DNA from: Megalobrama amblycephala
Taxonomy: Eukaryota; Chordata; Actinopteri; Cypriniformes; Xenocyprididae
NCBI RefSeq assembly: GCF_018812025.1
Contig: NC_063045.1
Location: 61,887,839-61,951,838, forward strand
Length of the DNA stretch: 64,000 nt
Reading direction: 5' to 3'
Notes under the pieces: model-generated
The model's database searches: none
What the model saw: the letters and a program-made list of their open reading frames with translations, nothing else
What the model was told of the DNA's origin: nothing
Made by a program: the position numbers and the translations under genes
Part shown: piece by piece, positions 37,146 to 49,446 of the stretch
How positions within the stretch are numbered: position 1 is the first letter of the stretch
Layout: each line of letters begins with the position of its first letter

Positions 37146-39117
37146 TACACTCGTATGGGTTACAAATGCTGGGTTACAAACAACCCAGTGAATTGGCTGT
37201 TTTAACCCAGCAATTGGGTTGCTCTGACCAAGTGGTTGGGTTAAATGTTTGCGCAATGTGCTGGGCAGTTTTATTTAACCCAACCATTGTTTAGCTTAAA
37301 ATGAACCCAAAATAGGTTGGGAATTAAAAATCAGACATAATTACTAAAGGCAACAAAAATAATCAAAAGGCAAAAGGCATGTATTAATAAGCAAATTAAT
37401 AAGTGTTTATTGTTTAATTATTATTCATTAAACTTAATAAATGTTCATTAAATGTTCATTTCCAACATACTTTGGGTTTATTTTAAGCAAGCAATACAGT
37501 AATTTTTTAACAATAGTTGAGTTAAAAAAAAATACCGAGTTAAAATAACCCATTCGCTGGGTTAAAACAACCAAATTTGCTGAGTTAAAACAACCAGTCC
37601 GCTTGGTTAAAACAACCCAATTCGCTGGGTTAAAACAGTCCATTCAATGGGTTAAAACAGCCCATTCGTTTGGGTTAAAACAACCAAATTTGCTGAGTTA
37701 AAACAACCAATTCGCTGGGTTAAAACAGTCCATTCAATGGGTTAAAACAGCCCATTCGTTTGGGTTAAAACAGCCAATTCGCTGGGTTAAAACAACCAAT
37801 TCGTTAGGTTAAAACAACCAAATTTTCTGAGTTAAAACAACCCATTCACTGGGTTAAAACAACCAAATTTGCTGAGTTAAAACAACCAATCCACTTGGTT
37901 AAAACAACCCATTCGCTGGGTTAAAACAACCAATTCGTTGGGTTAAAACAGCCCATTCGTTTGGGTTAAAACAGCCAATTCGCTGGGTTAAAACAACCAA
38001 TTCGTTGGGTTAAAACAACCAAATTTTCTGAGTTAAAACAACCCATTCACTTGGTTAAAACAACCCATTCGCTGGGTTAAAACAACCAATTCGTTGGGTT
38101 AAAACAGCCCATTCGCTGGGTTAAAACAACCAATTCGTTGGGTTAAAACAACCAAATTTTCTGAGTTAAAACAACCCATTCACTGGGTTAAGACAACCCA
38201 TTCCGCTTGGTTAAAACAACCCAATCCGCTTGGTTAAAACAGCCCATTTGTTGGGTTAAAACAGCCCATTCGCTGGGTTAAAACAACCAATTCGTTGGGT
38301 TAAAACAGCCCATTCGTTTGGTTAAAACAGCCCATTCGCTGGGTTAAAACAACTCATTCGCTGGGTTAAAACAACCAAATTTGCTGAGTTAAAACAACTC
38401 ATTCGCTGGTTAAAACAACCACATTTTCTGAGTTAAAACAATCCCATTCACTGGGTTAAAACAACCAATTCGATGGTTAAAACAACCAATTCGTTGGGTT
38501 AAAACAGCCCATTCGTTTGGGTTAAAACAGCCAATTCGCTGGGTTAAAACAACCAATTCGTTGGGTTAAAACAACCAAATTTTCTGAGTTAAAACAACCC
38601 ATTCACTTGGTTAAAACAACCCATTCGCTGGGTTAAAACAACCAATTCGTTGGGTTAAAACAGCCCATTTGTTGGGTTAAAACAACCAATTCGTTGGGTT
38701 AAAACAGCCCATTCGCTGGGTTAAAACAACCAAATTTGCTGAGTTAAAACAACCCATTCACTGGGTTAAGACAACCAATCCGCTTGGTTAAAACAACCCA
38801 TTTGGTTGGGTTAAAACAGCCCATTCGCTGGTTAAAACAACCAAATTCGCTGGGTTAAAACAGCCCATTCGATTGGTTAAAACAACCACATTTTCTGAGT
38901 TAAAACAACTCAATTCGCTGGGTTAAAACAACTCATTCGCTGGTTAAAACAACCAAATTTGCTGAGTTAAAACAACTCATTCGCTGGTTAAAACAACCAC
39001 ATTTTCTGAGTTAAAACAATCCATTCACTGGGTTAAAACAACCCAATTCGATGGGTTAAAACAACCAAATTTGCTGAGTTAAAACAACCCAATAACTGGG
39101 TTTTACCATTTTCAAAC
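37146..39117 (+). mobile_element. MITE-like element with expanded GGTTAAAACAACC minisatellite, copy 2
   Basis: Starts 'tacactcgtatgggttac', 'aaatgctgggttacaaac'; shares 'gtgctgggcagttttattta' and 'aattaaaaatcagacat' with copy 1. The array from about 37540 to 39100 holds roughly 70 units of 20-24 bp, far more irregular than in copy 1. The right terminus is truncated after 'gggttttaccattttcaaac'. The minus-strand frame at 37434-37643 is an in-frame reading of the repeat. Confidence 0.8.
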
Positions 39118-40417
39118 TTCTGAACAGTAGTGTGCAATAAATAGCCTAATTTGTGCAACAGTAACTGACTTAAACAGCAGTTTGTGTGGTGTTTGTTAAA
39201 GGTCGAGCGTGGGCTGGTGATATATGAGATGTCTAACATCAATTCTGAGCGGCTGATATCAATTCAGACCCATCTGACCCATCAGAACCAGTGAAACACA
39301 CCAGTGACCAGCGGAAAACCTGCTTTACACACCGCTGGCTTCAGCTCGTCTCTCCTCCTCACTGTGTGACCTTTCAGCATCTCTCTCTCTCGCTCTTTCT
39401 CTCTGTTTTTACAGTAGAAGGTGATTCTGTCCATCTTCTCATGCATAAGTCATTAGAGACTCCTCTGCCACGGAGATATCAAAGCTGACTTGAGCTCAAT
39501 CCAATGCAAAAAACCCACGGCTTATTGACCATTTTGTGGCGTGATCAATGTAAACACTACATTGGTACATAAAATGGTAGAATCACACATGAATCCCGAT
39601 TCTTGCTTGTGGAGCGAGTATGATATATGAAGCTTCTCATTTGCTGGATAAATGTTTGCTGTAATGGCGGTTTCAAAGACGAAAACAGCTTGGGTTTCCT
39701 GTATCTCACACACCCTGTTCTTCCAGGGAGAAATTAGGCCAATTTAGGTTGCATGGCAAACACGTCGTCTCCCAAGTTTCCACTGCCAATCTCACCAGCA
39801 ATTGTGGTTTTGGGTTTTATTCCTCCTCTTCGCTTCAGGCCTGCGAGGGGGAAAATCGCTCGGCGGCAGAAGTCCTGAGCAAGGGATTTTGGCCACCATT
39901 TCATTAAGGGCTCAGTGTTGGAGAAAAGGCCGTTCTCATTATACTGACGGACTGCAAGACGCTCTGAATATGTAAGACAGGTTTGCCGTGAGTCTGATTG
40001 ATTGGGAGCGAATTGTGTGCATAAAAACAGAGCTGGTTTCATCAAACATCTGCTGTTTAGGTTACGATCATTGTAACTGACAACAAAAGCCCTTATTTTC
40101 TCCGATTGTGCAGCTTTCTCTCTGGTGTACTTGTGCATTGTAATCGGTTCTTCAATAGTATCTCTTTTCCTCGTCACCTGTCAGCATACGTTTCCCACAA
40201 GCCTCTGATTCCCTCTGAAAGCGGCAGAAATCTTTCTGAAGGGATGAAAAGCTTTCCTCTCTGCACCTCCTCAGCATCAGCGTGCTCAAATATTTGACTC
40301 CATCTGTAATCTCCAACCCTTACAGACGTCTGTACGGCTTTAAAGACGAATGATTTTTCCTGTCAAAGCAGCTGTTTAAAACACTCCTTTACCTGTTACA
40401 GCAGAAGAGATGGAGAG
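39118..40417. other. Unique intron sequence
   Basis: 39700-40300 is GC-moderate and non-repetitive. A 147-codon antisense frame (39734-40177) has no recognisable domain and no matched splice sites visible. Nothing else recognised. Confidence 0.4.
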
Positions 40418-41823
40418 GGTCTGTATGGAAGCTCAGCCACTAAACAAAAAAATAAAAAAGGTAATTGCGACTTTTTCCCTCATACAATTCTGATTATTTT
40501 TCTCACGATTGTGTGATAAAGTCAGAATTGCAAGTTATAAAGTCAGAAATTTCCTCACAATTGTTTTTCTCTCTTAATTCGGACTTTTTTTCTCCAAATT
40601 GTGAGATATAAACTCGCAATTGCGTCTTATAGCGAAATATATTTAAACTCACAATTCTGACTTTATATCTCACAATTCCGACTTTATATCTCGCAATTCC
40701 CACTTTATATCTCGCAATTCCGACTTTATATCTCGCAATTCTTACTTTATCACAATTTCGACTTTACATTTCACAATTCCGACTTTACATCTCGCAATTC
40801 CGACTTTACATCTCGCAATTCTGACTTTACATCTCGCAATTCCCACTTTATCTCGCAATTCCGACTTTACATCTCGACTTTACATCTCGCAATTCCGACT
40901 TTATATCTCGCAATTCTGACTTTATCACAATTTCGACTTTACATTTCACAATTCCGACTTTACATCTCGCAATTCCGACTTTACATCTCGCAATTCTGAC
41001 TTTACATCTCGCAATTCCCACTTTATATCTCGCAATTCCGACTTTACATCTCGACTTTACATCTCGCAATTCCGACTTTATATCTCGCAATTCTGACTTT
41101 ATCACAATTCCGACTTTACATCTCGCAATTCCGACTTTACATCTCGCAATTCCGACTTTATATCTCGCAATTCTGACTTTATCACAATTCCGACTTTACA
41201 TCTCGCAATTCCGACTTTACATCTCGCAATTCTGACTTTATATCACGCAATTCCGACTTTACATCTCGCAATTCTGACTTTACATCTCGCAATTCCGACT
41301 TTACATCTCGCAATTCCGACTTTATATCTCGCAATTCCCACTTTACATCTCGCAATTCCGACTTTATATCTCGCAATTCTGACTTTATATCACGCAATTC
41401 CGACTTTACATCTCGCAATTCTGACTTTACATCTCGCAATTCCGACTTTACATCTCGCAATTCCGACTTTATATCTCGCAATTCCAACTTTACATCTCGC
41501 AATTCCGACTTTATATCTCGCAATTCTTACTTTATCACAATTCCGACTTTACATCTCGCAATTCTGACTTTACATCTCGCAATTCCGACTTAATATTTCG
41601 CAATTCCCACTTTATCTCGCAATTCCCACTTTACATCTCGCAATTCCGACTTTACATCTCGCAATTCCCACTTTACATCTCGCAATTCCGACTTTACATC
41701 ACGCAATTCTGACTTTATATCATGCAATTCTGACTTTATCTCAGAATTGCAAGAAAAAAAGTCACAATCACGAGATAAAAAGTCAAAATTTTATTTTATG
41801 GTGGAAACAAGCTTCCATAGACC
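40418..41823. mobile_element. Inverted-repeat element carrying a 21-bp minisatellite
   Basis: The left end is 'ggtctgtatggaagctcagc'; the right end read in reverse is 'ggtctatggaagcttgtttc'. Both are followed by A-rich 'taaaat' stretches and then 'gcgacttttt/gactttttat' words. These imperfect terminal inverted repeats enclose the array. No transposase and no clear target duplication. Confidence 0.7.
40640..41745. repeat. 21-bp minisatellite, about 50 units
   Basis: Unit 'caattccgactttacatctc' plus g, with 'tctgac', 'cccac' and 'tatatc' variants and occasional 18-bp short units ('actttatcacaattc'). Because 21 is a multiple of three, the minus strand stays open for 113 codons (41182-41523) as an ELRDVKS-type heptad. 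That is a property of the repeat, not evidence of a protein. Confidence 0.95.
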
Positions 41824-43494
41824 TGAGATATGCTTTGAGAATGAAAAAAACTCTGGGATAGTTTTCTCATGATTATTTAAATACCCTACGAATTTAAATG
41901 TTATGAACACACACACACACACACACACACATTCAAGTCCTGGTTCATGAAAACAATCACACACACATATAAACTGACAGCCAAAGACTAAAAAGCCTCT
42001 ATATCACAGGATCAATTCCCTGCCCACGTGAAGGTGTCAGACATGCGTGCTGTGTTGGGGACGCTGGGGCTTCAATTATTGTTCCCTGTCCTTCACAGAA
42101 GCGACCCACACCAGCGCCGGGCAGCTGGGCATCACCCGCCCATGGCCCGAATCCCCCGACCGCCGGCCAGACAGCTGTGATTAATGTGCTAACTGCTCCA
42201 GTGAACAACACAACTCCAGAAACCACCAAACATTATCATAACATTTCACCTCTAATCCTAATCAATACCGCCAAGATTTATGGGACGCGCCTCACAAGAC
42301 CGGCCGTCACCAGTCTCAAAGTGTGCCACCAATTCACCTCCAAACACTTCTGACTGCAGAACTTAGAAACCGTCTGCGATATAATGAGAAACGGAGTTAG
42401 AGACTTAATTTGTACCATAACACCTTTTCATTTTTATGATCAGTCTGAATGTGAAATGATATTTTCTTTGTGGAAAACGCATTTGCAGGAGATTGTATTT
42501 CACCATAAAACTCTTAATGCAGATTAAAGCTGCTATTATTTTGTCATTTCTGTGATCAGTGTCTGTTTCTCGATGGTTCTCCACACAGATTTAGCTACAC
42601 ACACACACACACTACATTGACACTACACAGACTTTTGCTGTCATCACTCTGTGACATCTATTCTCTATCATATAAAAGTCTAGGATGTAGAAGTGTTTCT
42701 ATTGTTTATTACGACTGTGATTGTCTTGCACACATCAGGTGTGGAGTCATATCTTCTCTCAGAGCAGCAAACAAAGGTGACGGATGCATCAAGTGCACGC
42801 AGTAAAACTGCAATTCTGCACAAATGTGTCTCCTGGCGGCCTTTGAGACTTCTGGGTCTAATCAAGCAAAGCGAGGAGGGTATGAGCGCCCGAGGACTCG
42901 CGACCGAACCACTGACCTGCTCCCCTGGGCCGAGCGCACACGCCATCACCTGCTCGGGACGGAGAGAAAACCAGAGGACGAGGGCAGGTCAGGTCGTTAT
43001 TCAGTGTGGAAATCCTTTAAAATGGCCAAGCGCTGCATTATTTTCCCGGGCAGCGTTGTTTCTGCAGGACAGTGTGGAGCCGCTAGATAACCTGACGCCA
43101 ACCTTCAGCTGAAATCTCAAATGCAGCTAAAGTGACAGCGTCCATTAACAGACCGTCCCGCTTTGCAGAAAGTGTCTTTTTTTTAGAAAGCAGGCGCCAC
43201 TTTTTCGCCATCAGCCATCAGACCATAACCGGGAGATTGTGCTCAAATATGCCACAACAGATCCTGCACAGTGTTATGAAATACATCACGGTCTCTAAAG
43301 AGAACTAACATTAGTGCATCAAATCTTTAAAAGGTACACGGGTAAACAAACATTCACGAGTCGAGCGGTGCATTCTGCTTTTATGTCTGTGAAATAACTG
43401 GTATTTGTACCTTTTTGGACAAACACAAATTCTGATTTAAAAACAAAAAAAGTCTATGTAAATTTTCAATACAGCCAATCACAGACAGATGCAC
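41824..43494. other. Unique intron sequence
   Basis: Mostly non-repetitive, with short (AC)n at 41911-41930 and 42599-42612. GC-rich stretches at 42000-42330 and 42750-43100 carry chance frames (42693-43112 plus, 139 codons) without domains. Possible conserved non-coding DNA. Confidence 0.4.
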
Positions 43495-44197
43495 TTAAAG
43501 GGACAGTTCACCCAAAAATGAGCATTTTGTCATCATTTACTCTCTGTAAACCTGTATGAAAAGATGATATTTTGAATATGAAGAATGCTTCATTAAACAA
43601 TAATAATTATTATTATTATTACTATCTGTAGTTCTTTAAATTATTATTATTATTTTTTAAATGAGCATTTTTATTAATAATAATAATAATTATAATCATT
43701 ATATATATAAATATATATAATTTATTTAATAACTTTTATTATTAATTTATTATTATTATTATTATTATTAATTATTATCTGTAATAATCTGTATATTTAT
43801 TTTAAAATTATTTTTAAAAAAATATTCATTAATACATTTTTTCACAAATTTAATTGAACAAAAAAGTTTTGTGCTGTTAAAAACATCTGTAGTTCTTTAA
43901 ATTATTATTATTTTTTAAATGAGCATTTTTATAAATATATATATAATATTATAATTATAATAATATATATAATTATTATTGTTAATTATTATATTATCTT
44001 TAAATTAATATTATTATCATCATTATTTATTATTATTATTATTATTATTTATCAAAATGCAATAATTTTCATATTTATTTTTAAACTATACTTTATTATT
44101 ATTACTTCCAGATACAAATATCTTCTTTTGTGTTCTACAGAAGAAAGAAATAAAGTCCTACAGGTTCAGATGATGACTGAATTTTAATTCTCTTTAA
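43495..44197. mobile_element. MITE of the 'agttcacccaaaaatga' type with AT-rich core
   Basis: The left arm is 'ttaaagggacagttcaccca' and 'gtcatcatttactct...aacctgtatga'. The right arm has 'atatcttcttttgtgttcta' and 'caggttcagatgatgactga', a diverged complement of the left. TTAA occurs at both edges (43495-43498, 44194-44197). The core (43590-44100) is TAA/ATT simple repeat. I recall this as one of the most abundant fish MITEs. Confidence 0.7.
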
Positions 44198-44838
44198 TTA
44201 GCTTTCACGTGCCCGTCTATCATTGCGGTACATCAGATTTCAGATTTACAGTCTCTTCCGTTCAAACTGGTGCTTCTTCACCACCAGAGTATCGTGCGAT
44301 AAAGTTTGTTAAAAAGTCACCAAATGAAACCACTCCTTTCCCATGTGCAACAGAGGAAAAGTTCTCATCAGCCCTCAGAAATGACAGACAACAGCAACAC
44401 TGTGTCACTGATAAAAGCGCCTGCAATGACAGCAAACTGAAGAAAGCACAGCAGAACCCCGCAGGAAATAAGAGGTTTGTTCCCGCTTCTCTCTGATTTG
44501 GAGAAGGGAATTGTTTCATAAGCACCCAATTTGATTTAAAGGGGGAAGAACCTCGATGGCGACTTGTTTTGGTTCCAGCTCAAGCACTTGATTCATGATG
44601 AGCTTGATAATTACATCGCCGATTGTGTTTATGCAACACATTTTGTGGCACATCCTTCAGTACAGGAAGCTCATCAAACACATCTGCTCCCCAGACAAAC
44701 AAACATGAGTAACAGAAGACACTGAAACAGGCAGCGATTTGTCTCCTTTGAAGTGTGCGCTTGGTATTATTACATCTGAAGCAGGTGAGATTCATCAGAT
44801 TAAAGAAAGAAAGAAAGAAAGAAAGAAAGCATTCTCAA
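44198..44838. other. Unique intron sequence
   Basis: 44210-44780 is GC-moderate and non-repetitive; antisense and sense frames overlap with no domain. A short (GAAA)n lies at 44806-44829. Confidence 0.4.
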
Positions 44839-45011
44839 TACAGGGTTATTATCGTTAACTAAAACCTTTTTCGGTACTTTAAATATAATTTTTAAATTAT
44901 TTTAAAAAAAATTTAAATATAACTTTAAATGAAATATAAAAAATAAAATATTAAAAAAAACTTGAAATAAATTAAGAAAAATGTTGAAGAGAAAAAAGAG
45001 AAATTATTTAG

Positions 45012-45073
<62 letters not shown>

Positions 45074-45207
45074 TAAATAAAATATATATAAATAAATATA
45101 AATAAAAATAATATTGATATTTAAATTATTTAAAAAAAATGTAATTATAAAATATACAATATATATAGTATTTTTATTGTATATTTTATATTGTGTATTT
45201 TGAGATT

Positions 45208-45246
<39 letters not shown>

Positions 45247-45438
45247 CAAGCAAATTAAATTAATAAATCAAACATTTAAGTATATTTATATCTATGTAAA
45301 TTTTATGTATATTTAAAAACAATTAAAACCATAAAAATACTATATATAGTAGTATTTAATAATTTTTTAAATATAATTTACTTATATATAATTATTAAAA
45401 AACAATGAAAAAATTATATATATATATATATATATATA
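44839..45438. repeat. A/T-rich repeat starting 'cagggttattatcgttaac', with (AT)n tracts
   Basis: The start is the complement of the family end seen at 15300. Long (AT)n at 45017-45069, 45213-45241 and 45413-45438. Confidence 0.6.
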
Positions 45439-45620
45439 GCATCTTTTGGTTATAACAACATTAAAAATTCAAATCTAGATTTTGATTTTCAAAGGTATAA
45501 AAACTGATTATTTTTCCCCAAAATGCAATAAATCCATGACATGTTTTTAAAATTTGACTTTTCAATACCGACCAAATATAATACTGATTTTGGCGGAAAC
45601 TATTTTTTTTGGAACCAAAA
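45439..45620. repeat. Short copy of the 7524-8080 repeat
   Basis: 'gcatcttttggttataa', 'aacattaaaaattcaaatct' and 'ttttcaataccgaccaaa' match 7638-7690 and 8029-8075. About 340 bp between the blocks are missing here. It begins directly at an (AT)n tract. Confidence 0.65.
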
Positions 45621-45639
45621 TCTTCATATATATATATAT

Positions 45640-46431
45640 CGTACAGACCCTGTGGCGGGTGAGCCGGACCTCTTCAAATGTCATCGCCTCTTCAAGAGCA
45701 AGCTCTTTTCCTCCGGAAGAACGGGCCGCTGGGGTCATGAGGTGTAGAGATAGGGGTGAGGGCAAAGGTTAACGTCATTACAGGCCGGGTGGTGCGGCAA
45801 CGCCCCTAGCTCTTCTTTTTCTCTCGCCTTCTCTTTCTGCTCTATTTTTGATGAGTACAGGGACCAGGAGAGCTGGCTCTGTGGCGTTAATATTTCATAC
45901 AGCCATGCAATAACACCGACAACATCTTCCCCCTCCCTGCCATGCCCGACGGCGACGGGGCCGCAGCGGCACTCGGCTCACAGAGGCAGCATGGAGAGCA
46001 GGTGTAATTTGCAAATGCTAATTGAACTCCGCCACGGGTCAGCGAGCTTTCCTGTCTTCTCAAACCTCGACGCGCACGGGCCTCCAGCACCAGCCGCCGA
46101 TAAAAGCCACATCCCTCGCCGTAAACAGGGGGAAAGCGGCCAGCATCCCATCATCTGTAGAACGAGCCGTCTATCCCGGGCCCGTCCAGATGCACGAGGA
46201 CGCTTCCTTTGAGCGCGTCTCCTCTGATAATTCAGGGTTGGATTGAGGAGTGTTGGCAGGTCAGCCATTCCAAAAAACAAACAGCAAATTTCAGTGATTA
46301 TCTCATTTTTCTCATCATCTCTAGATAATTAAGTCGTTTTGCTGTGGTTGTTCTTCATCACGGTTCAGCAAATACTGTCTCCAAATCACGAGTGTGACAT
46401 TTCAATTATGAAAGAAATATCCCAATCATCT
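45640..46431. other. GC-rich unique island, candidate conserved enhancer
   Basis: Non-repetitive and among the most GC-rich parts of the window. It contains the palindromic POU-like ATTTGCAAAT at 46007-46016, directly followed by 'gctaattgaa' (homeodomain-type). Overlapping frames on both strands (45887-46280) have no domain. Confidence 0.4.
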
Positions 46432-47080
46432 TTTAAAGCTGAAGTGTGTCATTTCTAAAGCAAAAAAACAGTTCCCCTGTCTGCCATTGGTCAGACAAAC
46501 AGGAAGCCCTGCCCCAAACTCGCAAAACACCCATAAACTGCAACACAGGGCTGTCGATTTTCCATCCATTTCAAGACACGAATATTTAGATCAACTCTCA
46601 AAAGAAAAACATCAATAACGCACACTATACTGTATTTGATTGAGCAAATAAGCCTAGAATATAAACGTAAAGTGCTGAATTGCATGTTAAGCGTATTCTT
46701 AATAATGGTTTTCTATGTGAAAATGATTAAAGTGAAACTTTGTTCCTATTTTGGGTGCATCTGCTTGTCTGTATATAGTTTGCATCATCAATAAGGTGCA
46801 TATTGAATTTGGTCCAAAGTGTTAATGCATTAAGCCACTTTAAGCATTTTCTTTATAACGCTTAACACAGAATTCAGCAGGTTGCGTTCATATTCTGAGT
46901 GTATCTGTTCGCCTGTATATAGTATGCATCATCAGTAAGGTGTACTGAATTTGGTTGTTTAATATCACTATCTTGTACATTGGTAAATATAACTGGTGGC
47001 AAGCCTTGTTTTTTGGGTGTGAAATATGAATACGGATGATCAAACAAGCATCTAGGTGGCAGAAATCACACTTTTCCAAA
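46432..47080. mobile_element. Short inverted-repeat element, 'aaagctgaagtgtgtcattt' end
   Basis: The left end 'aaagctgaagtgtgtcattt' and the reverse complement of the right end ('ggaaaagtgtgatttctgcc') are imperfect inverted repeats of a fish repeat I recognise. The interior has two related segments about 140 bp apart ('gtctgtatatagtttgcatc' near 46768 and 'gcctgtatatagtatgcatc' near 46911). Confidence 0.55.
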
Positions 47081-47406
47081 ATATAGGTCACGTTTTTTTT
47101 ATCATCTGAAACATGCAATGCAATTAACATCAAGCATGTGAAACATGGAAACATCCACACGGCGCTAGTTTCGTTGCAAATAAATTAGTTTACGTGTGCC
47201 GTTTATAACAAATGCTGTTTATATAACATGATTTCTATGCATTTTTCATTCCTGTTCTGTTCTGAATAAGGCCAAATTTAAAGGATTTGTTTTGGCGCGA
47301 GTTGTTTTTACTGATATTTTACATTATTTCTGAATTTCTGACTTCTTGAATATCTTATCTGGATTTTTTTTTTTTGCTCAACAATGCAATTGCGTCCCAA
47401 TACAGT
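47081..47406. other. Unique AT-rich intron sequence
   Basis: Nothing recognised. Confidence 0.35.
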
Positions 47407-49441
47407 CAGGGTGCCAGACTAACATTTAACACCTGATTTGGTGGTGCTGGGCATTTAATCATGAAGGTAATTTAATCATATTACTATTGCTTTGCATTAA
47501 TAAGTGCAGTTACTAATAATATTACACATTTATTTATCAGAAATGTGACAGTAAAGCATTGTGTTGAATTGAATATATAGATAAAATGAACTTTTATTGG
47601 CAACAGTAACATGCAAAAACCTAAATATTCTACTCTTATTAGTTTCAGTGATTATAAAATGAGCGCTCTTTACTTGCTTTCTGTGTAATTCAGTTACAAT
47701 TTGAGGAAAAGTTTTTGTTTTTCATGAGACTTGTCCTGCTTTTCCCCATATATTAGGGAGTGGAAATGGCTATTAACCCTCTGGAGTCTGAGGCTGATTT
47801 GGGGCCTGGAGAAGTTTTGACATGCCCTGACATTTGTGCTTTTTTCAGTTGTTCATAAACAAATTAATGGAAAAAGTGTCATTACACTGTATTCAGCACA
47901 AACTAGGCTACAATAATATGTGAGGAACATGTATGTACATGTTTGTGTTTTTGAAGGAATAACGTTTATGCGTGGTTATTGAAAAAACAAAAAACTTAAG
48001 TCACTGAAATAAAGCCAAAAAAAAAAATATTAAATCTGTGTTCACAAGACTTCTGGTTATTGGAGGTTGTAGACTAGAGTTTTTGCTTCAAAATGAGGTA
48101 AAAATTATCCTTCCTACTCCTTCATATAAAACAATAGAGAGATTTAAATTTTCTAAAACATCTTTGGTCAAGAAACACAGTATGTGTGGAGGCGTGAATC
48201 ATCATGAATAATGGGTGATTTTCACCTGAGAAGACAAAAGAATCGCATAAAAGAGCTCTAATGAGCTGCATATATAATGAGCTCCTTCAATCAGGTAAGC
48301 TGCGAAAAAACCCTCTGTGATCATGTCTCAAAGCTCATTATGGTGTAAATCAAACATACAGAAAAAACAGCAATACTGTGAAATATTATTACAATTTAAA
48401 ATAATGGTATTCTATTATATTCTTTAAAATATAATGTATTTCTGTGATGCAAAGAGTCTGAACAATTATGTTACCTCTATGGCATTTCATATAGGCTTTT
48501 AGCTTAAAAGCATTACATTTGGAGAAATATTGTCATATGTTTGTCAATTTTCTATATAGAGGAGTAATATTTATTCAGGATTTATTGTCATTACTATGAG
48601 TGCTGGATACTGTGTTTTCAATTCATACTTGCAGCCGGAGGGCGCTCTGTGCGTTTTTAGTCCACAAATGCCTGAGCACTAAAGAAGAATAGGCAATCCA
48701 GGAAATAACTGAACTAACAGAGGACAGAGATCGTTAACTATGGCTATTCAAAACACTTTTCAAGACAATAAATACACGATTGAGACGATGAATGCATGTA
48801 TTGCCTCTGAATTTGCGTCTGAATAGCGCTGGCTCCGTGGGCGTGGCCACATTAGCGGATAATGAGCTGAATCACGGACTTCTGACTTGGCTCTCTTTTC
48901 ATACAGATTACATAAACACAGAATGTTTTTCTATTTTGCAAAAAGCACAACATTTTGTTTTTACTCTGAGTGTACACAAATAAAAGAAGATATTCAACAG
49001 ATTAAAATGGTGTATAACTCTTAATTGTATGTGCAACATTGACGGAGTATTTTGAGTCTCTTTCACACTGGTAAGAAAAAAAACGTGGTGGTATCGCCGG
49101 CGATACCCTCAGACCTCAGAGTGTTAAGCCAAAAAGTGGTCCATCTACCGGTTATAATACTAATTTCATGTCTTTTTAAATAAAAGTTTGTATGCCACTA
49201 AGTGTTCCTTTATCTTTAAACTTTTAGTTTTACAAATCATCACATTAAACACTGGATCATATTTAGATATTTAAAGTGCTGGGAAAAGTGTGAATCACTT
49301 TAAAAAGTCCTTGAAAAGTGCTTGAATTTCACTCACAAAAGTTTGCAGGAGTTCACAAGTGCGACCTCTAAAAAAATTTAGTCGCACCGGCAGTAAAAAA
49401 GGTTGCAAAATGCGAGCATTTGATCGCAGTCTGGAACCCTG
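47407..49441. mobile_element. Transposon with CAGGGTNCCAGACT ends, interrupted by TTAA element C
   Basis: Left end 'cagggtgccagactaac'; right end in reverse 'cagggttccagactgcgat'. Directly outside both ends lies ACAGT (47402-47406 and 49442-49446), a possible target duplication shorter than the 8 bp usual for hAT. CAGGG-type ends suggest a hAT-like element. Without the insert the element is about 0.68 kb. No transposase. Confidence 0.65.
47773..49127 (+). mobile_element. TTAA-flanked piggyBac-like non-autonomous element, copy C
   Basis: TTAA at 47773-47776 and 49124-49127, 1,347 bp between. The ends match copies A and B, but the interior is shorter and more diverged. The subterminal palindrome (49090-49107) is perfect over 18 bp but has different arms from copies A and B around the same GCCGGC centre. 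It is nested in the element at 47407-49441. Confidence 0.8.
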
Positions 49442-49446
49442 ACAGT

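Noticed and set aside
39734..40177. 147-codon minus-strand frame
   Set aside because: No recognisable motif; long frames of this size are expected by chance in GC-moderate unique islands over 64 kb.
41182..41523. 113-codon heptad-repeat protein on the minus strand
   Set aside because: Direct translation of the 21-bp minisatellite inside a MITE-like element; open only because the period is a multiple of three.
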